Assembly: GCA_010027845.1 (NCBI GenBank)
Contig: RGUL01000002.1
Coordinates: 1 to 64,000 of the forward strand
Direction: 5' to 3'
DNA length: 64,000 bases
From: Gammaproteobacteria bacterium
GTDB lineage: Bacteria > Pseudomonadota > Gammaproteobacteria > Steroidobacterales > Steroidobacteraceae
Shown: piece by piece, positions 25,169-33,045 of the stretch
How positions within the stretch are numbered: the first letter of the stretch is position 1
Layout of the letters: each line of letters begins with the position of its first letter
Notes under the pieces: model-generated
What the model was told of the DNA's origin: nothing
The model's database searches: none
Seen by the model: only the letters and a program-made list of their open reading frames with translations
Made by a program: the position numbers and the translations under genes

Positions 25169-25666
25169 TCATACACCGCGCTTGACGACGGTGCGTCGCC
25201 GGGCGCCACGCGCACGGAACACGTGGGGCTCGCCGAACGCGCGGTCGTAATCGAGCGTCAGCTCCTCGCCGGTACGAATCGCACGGGTGGTGACGTATCG
25301 GCCGGGGCGTACGAGCGCGACGTTCGCGTCCTTCGAATGGTTCAAGTATTGATAGAGACTGACGGCGTTGAGACCGGATCGTGGCAACCAATAGTCGCGA
25401 TCGTCACGCTCGCAAAACGCATCCAGCAAGCGACGCACCGCGCCCGGCGCGCCCTTCAACATCGACTTCGGAACGCGCACGTCACGAGTCGGTAACGGCG
25501 ATTCGAGCACTCGAACGCCCTTCGGGATGTTGCGGATCGCGAGCACACCCACGCCGTGAATCGGCGATATGCCGATGCGGCAATAGACCTCGTCGTGCAG
25601 GTGTCGAAGTAGTTTTTTGCGTTTCATCACGGCTCCGAAATCGTGAACGATCGTGCGTGCTTTCAT
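25169..25666 (-). CDS. SET-domain protein (lysine methyltransferase-like)
   Basis: A 165-residue protein, nearly all SET domain. IGISPIHGVGVLAIRNIPKG matches the opening 'S...G.Gvfa...I..G' block, YLNHSKDANVAL supplies the NHS SAM-binding motif, and YVTTRAIRTGEELTLDYD supplies the GEEL..DY active-site motif. SET proteins transfer methyl groups to lysines, with bacterial targets mostly unknown. Start at 25666 or at 25627 (MKRKKLL). The post-SET tail is basic (RARGARRRTVVKRG). It is divergent from the YkgJ gene and leads the minus-strand gene row that runs to the acid phosphatase. Confidence 0.85.
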   Translation of the reverse strand: MKARTIVHDFGAVMKRKKLLRHLHDEVYCRIGISPIHGVGVLAIRNIPKGVRVLESPLPTRDVRVPKSMLKGAPGAVRRLLDAFCERDDRDYWLPRSGLNAVSLYQYLNHSKDANVALVRPGRYVTTRAIRTGEELTLDYDRAFGEPHVFRARGARRRTVVKRGV

Positions 25667-25713
25667 CTCTCACCGCAAGCGTCACCGTTGCAGACGAGGA
25701 TGGAGTGAAGTCA

Positions 25714-25723
25714 CCCAACCCAT
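25714..25723 (-). repeat. Variant of the ATTGGGTTGGG motif
   Basis: ATGGGTTGGG on the minus strand sits in the 117-base divergent gap between the SET gene and the YkgJ gene. It lacks one T of the motif found at 8373, 11314 and 15401. Confidence 0.25.
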
Positions 25724-25783
25724 CCGCAACTTCAATTTTTCTGACGATGTTGCTATCTTTAGTGTTATCTTCCGCACAGTTGT

Positions 25784-26251
25784 TTGCGGTCGATACATAA
25801 AAACGGGCAGTTCGGGGCAAGCTTGTCGTTGTTCGATCACTGCGCTGAATGCAGAAGTTGTTGTCACGTCGATCAGGGAGCGCCGCCGTTGGTGGTGAAC
25901 CTGACGTCCTCCGAGCGTCGCTCGATGCAGCCCATTTGCATCGAAACGCGCTGCGGGCATCTCGGTGACCAAGGCTGCACTCTCGGTAAAACCAAGCCTT
26001 TCGGCTGCGACCTCTATCCGCTCGCATACGACCCCGATGCGCGCCAATTTCATTTCGACGGCGAATGTCCGCTGCTCGAGACCTACACCAGTCAACTCGC
26101 CGACGCCGGCAGCGATGCCTCGCGCCACCTTGCGCGCATGCAGGCGGCGATCAAGAAACTCGAAAGAACCGATACCGACTATCTGCGGGCGAACTTCGAG
26201 TTCGACCGCGATTACTTCGATCTCGTACCACTAAGTAGGACACCCGACTGA
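25784..26251 (+). CDS. YkgJ-family cysteine-cluster protein
   Basis: A 155-residue protein with the YkgJ-type zinc/iron-chelating Cys pattern: CAECRSCC near the N-terminus, then CIETRCG, GCTLGKTKPFGCDLYPL. The start is uncertain: TTG at 25784 is the earliest, and TTG codons at 25823 and 25829 lie closer to the first cysteine; no strong ribosome-binding site marks any of them. The stop codon overlaps the ATG of the next gene (26251), so the two are coupled. The family is thought to bind Zn or Fe-S; its function is unknown. Confidence 0.8.
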   Translation: MRSIHKNGQFGASLSLFDHCAECRSCCHVDQGAPPLVVNLTSSERRSMQPICIETRCGHLGDQGCTLGKTKPFGCDLYPLAYDPDARQFHFDGECPLLETYTSQLADAGSDASRHLARMQAAIKKLERTDTDYLRANFEFDRDYFDLVPLSRTPD

Positions 26252-27138
26252 TGCGGATGGAAATGTTTTCGGTTGCCCCGGCGACCAGCAAGGCTTTCGA
26301 CCTTCCGGCACAGACCCATCGGGTCGGCCACCAAACCTTCACGATCGGTAACCTCTGCGTTCCGAGTTACCACAACGAGATTCCTTACTACACGACCCGC
26401 TGGGATGCTCTGTGTCCCTACATCGCGGTGTCCGAAGAGATGATCGCCTGCGCCAAACGACCGCTGATCGTCTATGCGCTGCCACCCGACAGCCCGTACG
26501 GCGTGCCCATCAACGATAAGTACGGTCTGGTCGATCTGCGTTCGCAGGCGTTGTGGGAAGACCCGCGACGCTCACGCAAATTCCACGAACTATCGAAGCG
26601 CTTCAAGCAATTCCGTCTAGAGACCACCATGATCGCGGGCCGCACGCTCGACGTGTCGACGATGCTCGAAATGGGCGGTGAACACTTCGATAAGTGCGAA
26701 ATCACGATCCAAGAGATCGAAGGCTTCCTCGATTACGTGCGCAATCTCGACGTGCTCGTGATCCGTTGCTTTCACGACAGCGGCGAACTGGTATTCACCG
26801 ACGTGTCGATTCTATTGCCCGAATACGAACAGATTTACGGCAGCTTCTGCCAATGGAACGAGAACTATCGCAGCCGCTCCCCCGGGCTTTACGCCTGCCT
26901 CGCCGTCTGCGAGTGGGGTCGAGACAACGGCTACCACTATTACAACCTCGGCCCCGTCGGCGACTACAACTACAAAGACTTGTTCGTCACCGATCTACAG
27001 CCGATCTATGCGATCGCCTTGGTGGAGCCGGGTCACCCGTTGTGGAACGACCCGACCTCGCCGCTGCACACCGATTTCCCGGCGGGTGGCGTCAACAAAC
27101 TCTACCGTCGTAAATTCAAGGTTATCTCCTCGGACTGA
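26251..27138 (+). CDS. GNAT-superfamily-like (BioF2/Ate1-like) acyltransferase, function unknown
   Basis: The 295-residue product is cytoplasmic without membrane segments. DVLVIRCFHDSGELVFTDVSIL looks like central strands of a GNAT fold, and CEWGRDNGYHYYNLGPVGDYNYKDLF resembles the C-terminal GNAT half in BioF2-like and arginyltransferase-like proteins, where a helix of this kind is followed by YLG. It is not full-length similar to any enzyme I recognise. It is translationally coupled to the YkgJ-family protein, so both probably act on the same target. Aromatic and Cys content is high for its size. Confidence 0.5.
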   Translation: MRMEMFSVAPATSKAFDLPAQTHRVGHQTFTIGNLCVPSYHNEIPYYTTRWDALCPYIAVSEEMIACAKRPLIVYALPPDSPYGVPINDKYGLVDLRSQALWEDPRRSRKFHELSKRFKQFRLETTMIAGRTLDVSTMLEMGGEHFDKCEITIQEIEGFLDYVRNLDVLVIRCFHDSGELVFTDVSILLPEYEQIYGSFCQWNENYRSRSPGLYACLAVCEWGRDNGYHYYNLGPVGDYNYKDLFVTDLQPIYAIALVEPGHPLWNDPTSPLHTDFPAGGVNKLYRRKFKVISSD

Positions 27139-27185
27139 CCCGGTTCGACGCCCCCAGCGACGCTGCGAAACCTTGGGGTGCGTCA

Positions 27186-27213
27186 CCTTAGGCTGGGATG
27201 GGCTCGCCTAAGG
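27186..27213. promoter_or_regulatory. Inverted repeat upstream of flaG
   Basis: CCTTAGGC (27186-27193) and GCCTAAGG (27206-27213) are perfect 8-base complements around a 12-base loop. They lie in the gap before the FlaG start and could be an operator or an mRNA hairpin. No T-run follows, so a terminator is unlikely. Confidence 0.5.
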
Positions 27214-27239
27214 CTGCGCGTCGGCCTATTATTGAGTCC

Positions 27240-27668
27240 ATGGAAGTCGATCGCGCCGCGCCCATCCCTGCGCTTCCGCCCCGCATGCCGGAGCCGGACA
27301 AAATGGCGGCGCGCGCGGCCGAACCCGCGGCGGCATCCAAGAAATCGCCAACCGTCGACGCGGCGCCAGCGGTGGAACCGCTCAAGCGACCGGAGCCGCC
27401 CGCCTATTTAAAGGCACCCTTCGAACCCAACCCCAATCCCGATCAAGTGCAGCGCGAGTTGCAAGAATCGGTGCGTGCTGCCAACGAGCGTCTGCTTGAG
27501 CGCGGTCAGCAAGTAAAAATCGACATCGACAAGACCACCAACATGGTCGTCGTGTCGGTCAAAGACAATGCCGGGTCGACGGTTCGGCAAATTCCGCCGG
27601 AACAAAGCCTGCAGATCGCCCGCAGCGTCGACCGTCTCACCGGCATCCTCGTCGACAAAAAGGCCTAA
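27240..27668 (+). CDS. FlaG-family flagellar protein
   Basis: A 142-residue protein starting at ATG 27240 (MEVDRAAP). The in-frame ATG at 27198 falls inside the inverted repeat and is less likely. The N-terminal half is Ala/Pro-rich and disordered-looking. The C-terminal half is the FlaG domain: VKIDIDKTTNMVVVSVKDN, TVRQIPPEQSLQIARSVDRL and GILVDKKA. FlaG proteins influence flagellar filament length in other bacteria. It is isolated here from filament genes, although two stator pairs lie elsewhere in the window. Confidence 0.85.
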   Translation: MEVDRAAPIPALPPRMPEPDKMAARAAEPAAASKKSPTVDAAPAVEPLKRPEPPAYLKAPFEPNPNPDQVQRELQESVRAANERLLERGQQVKIDIDKTTNMVVVSVKDNAGSTVRQIPPEQSLQIARSVDRLTGILVDKKA

Positions 27669-27713
27669 TCTTCGGCATCGCCGCTCGCGCGGCAAGCGTT
27701 ACCATCACCGACC

Positions 27714-28951
27714 ATGCATGGCATGTTGCTGCGGTTGGTGTTTTTGTTTTTGGTCGTCGGCGCTAGCACGGCCGCCGTGGCGCTTGCAGCAGACTCGGCC
27801 GTCCGCGTGACCTTCGATCGTCGGGGAATCGTGCGAACCGAGGCAGCGGGCCTGGCCGACCGCACCACCGGTCGCGCAGTTACGGACCATGACCCGGTGC
27901 GCATCGCATCGATCAGTAAACTCGTCGTCGCCATCGGTGTCTTGCGGCTCGTCGAACAAGGTCGTCTCGATCTCGACGCAGACGTCGGTCGATGGTTGGG
28001 CTACGAGCTGCGCAATCCTAATTTCCGACGGTGCCGATCACGTTGCGCCGGTTGCTATCGCACCGCTCGAGTCTCACCGATCGAGCGGGGTACGTCATTC
28101 CCTACGACGCCGAGTTGCGCGACACGCTGCTGCAAGCTGACGCTTGGGATGGCAACCATGCGCCGGGAGAATATTTTCGTTACACCAATCTCAATTTTCC
28201 GATCATCGCCGCGGTGCTCGAGCGAGCGACCGGAGAGCGCTTCGATCGGTTGATGCGCCGTCTCGTGCTCGCGCCCTTACGCCTCGACGCCTGCTTCAAC
28301 TGGCAAGGTTGTGGGTCGCAGACACGCACGCGTGCGGTCGTGCTCTATGACGGCGCGACCGCCGTCGTCGACGGTGCCAAGCAAAACTGCCCGGTCGTGC
28401 GCGGTAGCGACGGCAGTTGTGATCTCACGCGCTGGCGCGCCGGACGAAACGGCGCCATGTTCTCGCCGCAAGGCGGCTTGCGCATCTCTGCGCGCGACTT
28501 GTCGAAAATCGGGCGTTTGTTACTCGGTGAGGGAGTCGTCGATGGCGTTCGGCTACTGCGGCCTGCCTCGTTCCGCACACTGACGAACCCCGAATGGGTG
28601 TTCGACGGTCACAACGGCCTGCGCGGCGAAGCGGACACGAATGCCGACGCCGGCATCGGAATTTTTTGTCGTTACGGCCTCGCGCTGCAAACGCTCGCCA
28701 CGCCCGTGCGCGAGTGCGCCGACGATCCGCGCGGCGATGGTCGAGCGTTGATCGGTCACGCAGGCTCGGCATACGGCCTGCTCTCGGGTCTTTGGATCGA
28801 CCGTGACGCCGGTACGGGCGTCGCGTATTTCGTCACCGGCGCGCCGCAGACGCTCGGGCGACGATCGCAGTTCACCGCCATCGAGGAACACTTGCTCGCC
28901 GGCGAGCCACTGGAATTATTGCTCGGGACAACGGAGGCACGCGCACCATGA
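27714..28951 (+). pseudogene. Serine hydrolase, beta-lactamase/class C family, frameshifted
   Basis: The 5' frame starts at 27714 with a signal peptide ([19 protein letters not shown]) and the catalytic SxxK motif as ASISKLVV, and ends its homology at NPNF (28025). The rest continues in another frame: [17 protein letters not shown], the second motif YTN in [10 protein letters not shown], and HAGSAYG in place of KTG. Adding one C at 28025-28026 (TTCCG to TTCCCG) joins both halves into about 412 residues. This may be a sequencing error or a real lesion. Its 3' end overlaps the next gene (ATGA). Such enzymes are D-aminopeptidase or esterase-like. Confidence 0.82.
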
Positions 28952-29673
28952 CTCGCGATTACGGCGCGCGCGCAAGACTCGGTATCGCCACGCCGCAAGC
29001 CAATCCGACGGTCGAACCCGAGATGCGTGCGCTACTGCCACCGTCGATCGCGATCTACGCCACGCGCCTCGTGCATCCTGCGCCCGACGTCGAAACGCGA
29101 CTCGACCACTACATTCGCAACCTGCCCGGCGCGCTCGCGACGTTCGGCGTGTTACGACTCGACGCTTTCGGATTCGGCTGCACGGGATCGAGTTATCGCG
29201 CCGGCCCGGCGCTCGAAGACGAACTCACGGAGCGCGCCGCAGACGCGGCAAAGCTGCCGGTCATCACCGCCGCACAAGCCATCCGCGCGACCCTCACCCA
29301 CCTCGGCGCCCGCCGCATTGCGCTCGTCGCGCCCTATCCGGTCGCGCTCGCCGCCGCCGGGGTCGCCTACTGGCAATCGGCCGGCATCACCGTGACCCGA
29401 AGTCTGCGCGTCGATCCCGCGCTCACCGATACGCATCGCATCTACGAATTGACGAGCGACGATGCGCTCGTGGCGGTGCGTAAACTCGATGCGGACTCGG
29501 CCGACTGTATCGTCGTGAGCGGCACCGGTATGCCGACGCTCGCAGCGCTGCGCGCCTGCCGCAGCGAATTTCCCAAACCCGTCATCTCCTCGAACGCCTG
29601 TCTCGCTTGGTGTCTGCTGCGCGCCGTCGCACCGGACCTCGCGCCTTCCTCACCGGCGGAGCTACTGCCATGA
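28948..29673 (+). CDS. Maleate isomerase / Asp-Glu racemase superfamily protein
   Basis: A 241-residue protein: LGIATPQANPTVEPEMRALLP at the start, FGFGCTGSSY with the first active-site Cys, VALVAPYPVALAAAG-like strand, CIVVSGTGMPTL, and PVISSNACLAW with the second Cys (near the C-terminus). This two-cysteine layout is that of maleate cis-trans isomerase and arylmalonate decarboxylase relatives. It is overlapped at both ends (ATGA) by the serine hydrolase and the molybdopterin oxidoreductase genes, so it belongs to a three-gene catabolic unit. Exact substrate unknown. Confidence 0.82.
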   Translation: MTRDYGARARLGIATPQANPTVEPEMRALLPPSIAIYATRLVHPAPDVETRLDHYIRNLPGALATFGVLRLDAFGFGCTGSSYRAGPALEDELTERAADAAKLPVITAAQAIRATLTHLGARRIALVAPYPVALAAAGVAYWQSAGITVTRSLRVDPALTDTHRIYELTSDDALVAVRKLDADSADCIVVSGTGMPTLAALRACRSEFPKPVISSNACLAWCLLRAVAPDLAPSSPAELLP

Positions 29674-31856
29674 CCACCGCAGCCGAGTCGAACACCCACA
29701 TCCACCGCCGCAGCTGTCATTTGTGCGAAGCCATGTGTGGCGTGAAGATCGCCGTGCGCGACGGAAAAATTCTCTCGGTACGCGGCGATGACGACGATCC
29801 CTTTAGTCGCGGGCATGTTTGCCCGAAGGTCGTCGGTCTCAAAGACGTGCACGAAGACCCCGAACGATTGCGCGAACCAATGCGACGCACCGCGAACGGC
29901 TGGGAAAAAATATCCTGGGATGCGGCGTTTGAACTTGCCGTCACCCGCCTCGATGCGATTCGCAAGCAGCACGGCAACGATGCGATCGCGCTCTATTTCG
30001 GTAATCCGACCGTTCATAGCTACACCGCATTCCTCGGCGGCATCCGCTTTGCGCGCAGTTTGCGGACGCGTAACCGTTACTCGGCGACCTCCGTCGATCA
30101 ACTGCCGCACCACTACGCCGCACAAGCGATGTACGGCCATCAATTTCTGCTGCCGATCCCAGACCTCGACCGCACCGAGTTTTTTCTTTTGATCGGCTGT
30201 AATCCGGTCGTGTCGAACGGCAGCTTGATGACCGTGCCCGACGTGACGCGTCGCTTGAAAGACCTACGCGCCCGCGGCGGACGCCTCGTAGTCGTCGATC
30301 CGCGTCGTACGGAAACGGCCGACATCGCCGATCGCCATCTATTCGTTAGACCCGGCACCGACCCTTGGTTGCTGCTTGCGATGTTGCACGTGATCTTTGC
30401 CGAGGGACGTGAGCGCTGCGGGCGTCTCGAGTCGTTCGTCGAAGGACTCGAGGCCGTGCGCGCAGCCTGCCGCGACATCACCCCCGACATCGCCGCACGC
30501 GCCACCGGCATAGAGGCCGAAGAAATCCGTCGCCTCGCCCGTGACTTCGCGACTGCACCGAGCGCCGTCTGCCATGGTCGCATGGGGGCCTCGACCCAAG
30601 AATTCGGTGCGTTGACGCAATGGTTGATTCAAGTGCTGAACATCGTCACCGGCAATCTCGATCGCAGCGGTGGCGCGATGTTCACCAAGCCGGCCTTCGA
30701 TCTCGTCTCGTTAGGCGGTGGCCCGAGCGCCCGCGGCACCTCGGCGCGCAAGACCCGCGTCTCCGGCCTTGCCGAATTCGGCGGCGAGTTTCCGGTCGCC
30801 GCACTCGCCGAAGAAATCGATACGCCGGGTGACGGTAAAATTCGCGCGCTCGTGACCTCGGCCGGCAACCCCGTGCTTTCGACGCCGAACGGCAGCCGTC
30901 TCGATCGCGCGCTGCCCGAGCTCGATTTTTTGTTGTCGATCGATTTTTATCTCAACGAAACCTCGCGCCATGCGCATTTGATCCTGCCGCCGACGTTCGC
31001 GCTCGAGCGCGATCATTACGACGTCATCTTCCATGCGCTCGCCATCCGCAATACTGCGAAATATTGCACGCCATTGTTCGAACGTACCGAGACCGCACGG
31101 CACGATTACGAAATCTTTGCCGCGCTCACCGAAGGTCTCGAGGCGCGCGATGAACGGGTGAAGAAAAGCGTTTTCGCCAAGCTGCGAGATCATTGGCTGA
31201 CACCGCATCGCACACTTGCCCTCGCATTGCGTTTCGGGCCGTACGGTGCGCGCTGGAATCCGTTCGCCGACGGCTTGACTCTAAAGCGCTTGCGCGATCG
31301 TCCCGAGGGTGTCGACCTCGGGCCGCTCGAACCTTGTCTGCCGGCTCGCTTACGTACACCCAATCGCCGCATCCAGCTCGCACCCACGCCGTTGCTCGAC
31401 GATCTACAGCGTCTCGAGCGCCGACGTGAGGCGATCGTCGCCGACCGCGCGACGACGCTGTTGCTAATCGGTCGGCGCGATCCGCGCACCAATAATTCTT
31501 GGCTACACAACAGCGCGCGTCTGGTCAAAGGGCCGCGACGTTGCACCCTGCGCATGCATCCGGACGATGCGCTGCGACTGTCGATTGCAGATGGCTCGAC
31601 CGTCGAGGTTAAATCGCGCACCGGCGCGATACGCCTGCCGCTCGAAATCACCGACGAACTAGCGCCCGGCGTCGTCAGCATGCCCCACGGTTGGGGTCAC
31701 GATCGCCCCGGCACGCAGACGAGTATTGCGTCGGCCCACGCCGGCGCGAGCATTAACGATTTGACGGACGAGCGACTCGTCGATGCACTGAGCGGTAACG
31801 CCGCTTTGAACGGCGTACCGGTCACGGTTCAGTGCATCGACGAGCGCGCCGCCTGA
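29670..31856 (+). CDS. Molybdopterin-dependent oxidoreductase
   Basis: A 728-residue protein of the DMSO reductase family. The N-terminus has Cys16, Cys19, Cys23 and Cys51 (CHLCEAMCG ... GHVCPK), which bind an Fe-S cluster. Molybdopterin blocks follow: LYFGNPTVHSYTAFLGG, FFLLIGCNPVVSNGS, VVVDPRRTETADIADRHLFVR, and the C-terminal RTNNSWLHNSARLVKG and MPHGWGHDRPGTQ. No signal peptide is visible, so it is probably cytoplasmic. The frame is open upstream to 29607, but the ATG at 29670 overlaps the previous stop. Substrate unknown; no small subunit gene is adjacent. Confidence 0.9.
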   Translation: MTTAAESNTHIHRRSCHLCEAMCGVKIAVRDGKILSVRGDDDDPFSRGHVCPKVVGLKDVHEDPERLREPMRRTANGWEKISWDAAFELAVTRLDAIRKQHGNDAIALYFGNPTVHSYTAFLGGIRFARSLRTRNRYSATSVDQLPHHYAAQAMYGHQFLLPIPDLDRTEFFLLIGCNPVVSNGSLMTVPDVTRRLKDLRARGGRLVVVDPRRTETADIADRHLFVRPGTDPWLLLAMLHVIFAEGRERCGRLESFVEGLEAVRAACRDITPDIAARATGIEAEEIRRLARDFATAPSAVCHGRMGASTQEFGALTQWLIQVLNIVTGNLDRSGGAMFTKPAFDLVSLGGGPSARGTSARKTRVSGLAEFGGEFPVAALAEEIDTPGDGKIRALVTSAGNPVLSTPNGSRLDRALPELDFLLSIDFYLNETSRHAHLILPPTFALERDHYDVIFHALAIRNTAKYCTPLFERTETARHDYEIFAALTEGLEARDERVKKSVFAKLRDHWLTPHRTLALALRFGPYGARWNPFADGLTLKRLRDRPEGVDLGPLEPCLPARLRTPNRRIQLAPTPLLDDLQRLERRREAIVADRATTLLLIGRRDPRTNNSWLHNSARLVKGPRRCTLRMHPDDALRLSIADGSTVEVKSRTGAIRLPLEITDELAPGVVSMPHGWGHDRPGTQTSIASAHAGASINDLTDERLVDALSGNAALNGVPVTVQCIDERAA

Positions 31857-32201
31857 TCAGTCTTTTTTGAGCCAGTCGGCGACGCCGCCGTGACCCGAGC
31901 AAGCGCCCGAGCGGCTCTTCGCTTGGCTATAGCTGCCGTCTTTACAACGCGCCGTCGATCCCGGCGGTGGCGGCGGCGGAGCTGGTGGTTCGGCCGCGCC
32001 ATCTTTGGCGACGCCACCATGGCCCGAGCAGGCGCCGCGTCCGGCCACTTTCGAGACCGTTCCGTCCTTGCACTTCGGCATCGCAACCGCCGGTGCAGTC
32101 GGTGCGGCTGGTGCAGCGGGCGCAGCCGGTGCTTGCGCCAGCACGATGGCCGAGCCAGCCAACAACGTCGCGCTGGCTAAGTTGATGAAGATCTTTTTCA
32201 T
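31857..32201 (-). CDS. Exported DUF3761-like protein with duplicated Cys/Gly motif
   Basis: A 114-residue protein with a signal peptide ending at VLAQAP, an Ala/Pro-rich stretch, and two copies of a CKDGT.S......GACSGHGGVA unit (about residues 44-65 and 86-108) separated by a Pro-rich linker. The unit resembles the DUF3761 domain, whose Cys, His and Gly pattern suggests a small disulfide-linked or metal-binding fold. The stop directly abuts the molybdopterin gene's stop. Two copies per protein is unusual to my knowledge; function unknown. Confidence 0.68.
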   Translation of the reverse strand: MKKIFINLASATLLAGSAIVLAQAPAAPAAPAAPTAPAVAMPKCKDGTVSKVAGRGACSGHGGVAKDGAAEPPAPPPPPPGSTARCKDGSYSQAKSRSGACSGHGGVADWLKKD

Positions 32202-32228
32202 GGGTGGGTGTTTCTCCGTAGGTTGAGA

Positions 32229-33032
32229 TCAGGCCTGCATGTACGCGTCGATCGCAGCGACCCAGGCCTCGGGGGCTTGATCCGTGATGTCGATCCCGCC
32301 GCCCGGAATCGCGACGAAATCGAAGTCCGGTCGCATCTGGTGTGCGACCTTCGAGTTTTCAAAAATTTGATCGCCGGTATTGGTCAGGATCAGCGTCGGC
32401 CGACGAATACGCTGAATGGCAGCCGCGTGATCGTACGCGAACGCTGCGTGATGTCCGTACCAGAACGGGCCATAGCCCATGAAACGCTCGACCGTATAGC
32501 GCGTGATCAAAGCCGGATCGGGCAGCGGATCTTTGCCGTACATCTCGTAACGAACTTTGAAGGCATCGACGAAATGGCTGCCGTCCGGCTCGGGCACGAA
32601 GTGCTTTTCTTCCGCCACCATTTTGGTGAAGAACGCGAGCTCCTCCGGCGTCAACACGAGCGCGCTACCCAAAATCAACTTCGTCACGCGCTCCGGGAAT
32701 TGCTGCTCGACCTCCGTCACCACCAAGGCACCGGTGTGGTGGCCGAACATGACCGCGCTGGCGATACCGAGGTGATCGAGAACGGCCGGTACGATGCGCG
32801 CCCAATCTTCGATGCGCGGCACGAAGTCGGTGACGTCCGACATCCCGAATCCCGGGCAGTCGATCGCGATCGGGCGAATGCCGCGCGCGCACATCGAATC
32901 GAACACGCTGTCGAACTGGCGCGAAGACATCGGCGCCTGATGCACGAGCACCAAAGGTCTGCCGGTCATGCCGTCCTGGTAATGAATTTGTCCGAAAGGA
33001 CCATCGGCGTAACCGCGACGCATCCGGCGCAT
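32229..33032 (-). CDS. Alpha/beta hydrolase with His in the nucleophile position
   Basis: A 267-residue alpha/beta hydrolase (start at 33032 or 33023). The oxyanion-loop strand PLVLVHQAPMSSRQFD and the cap region fit the fold, but the nucleophile elbow reads GHHTG (97-101), so the position normally held by Ser is His99. A conserved acid-like GDQIFENS is present, but the final catalytic His is not evident (IPGGGIDITDQAPEAW). A related deviation occurs in the protein at 51677. It follows the flavin reductase gene by 13 bases and is likely co-transcribed. The frame upstream of 33032 overlaps that gene and was rejected. Confidence 0.75.
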   Translation of the reverse strand: MRRMRRGYADGPFGQIHYQDGMTGRPLVLVHQAPMSSRQFDSVFDSMCARGIRPIAIDCPGFGMSDVTDFVPRIEDWARIVPAVLDHLGIASAVMFGHHTGALVVTEVEQQFPERVTKLILGSALVLTPEELAFFTKMVAEEKHFVPEPDGSHFVDAFKVRYEMYGKDPLPDPALITRYTVERFMGYGPFWYGHHAAFAYDHAAAIQRIRRPTLILTNTGDQIFENSKVAHQMRPDFDFVAIPGGGIDITDQAPEAWVAAIDAYMQA

Positions 33033-33045
33033 GACTGGACTCCGT

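Noticed and set aside
27670-27710. Hairpin GCCGC-TCGC-GCGGC after flaG as a terminator
   Set aside because: The stem is only 5 bases and no T-run follows.
11682-28026. Programmed frameshifting in the channel or serine hydrolase gene
   Set aside because: Neither site has a recognised slippery heptamer or a stop-codon arrangement of known frameshift sites; single-base indels at homopolymers are the simpler reading.
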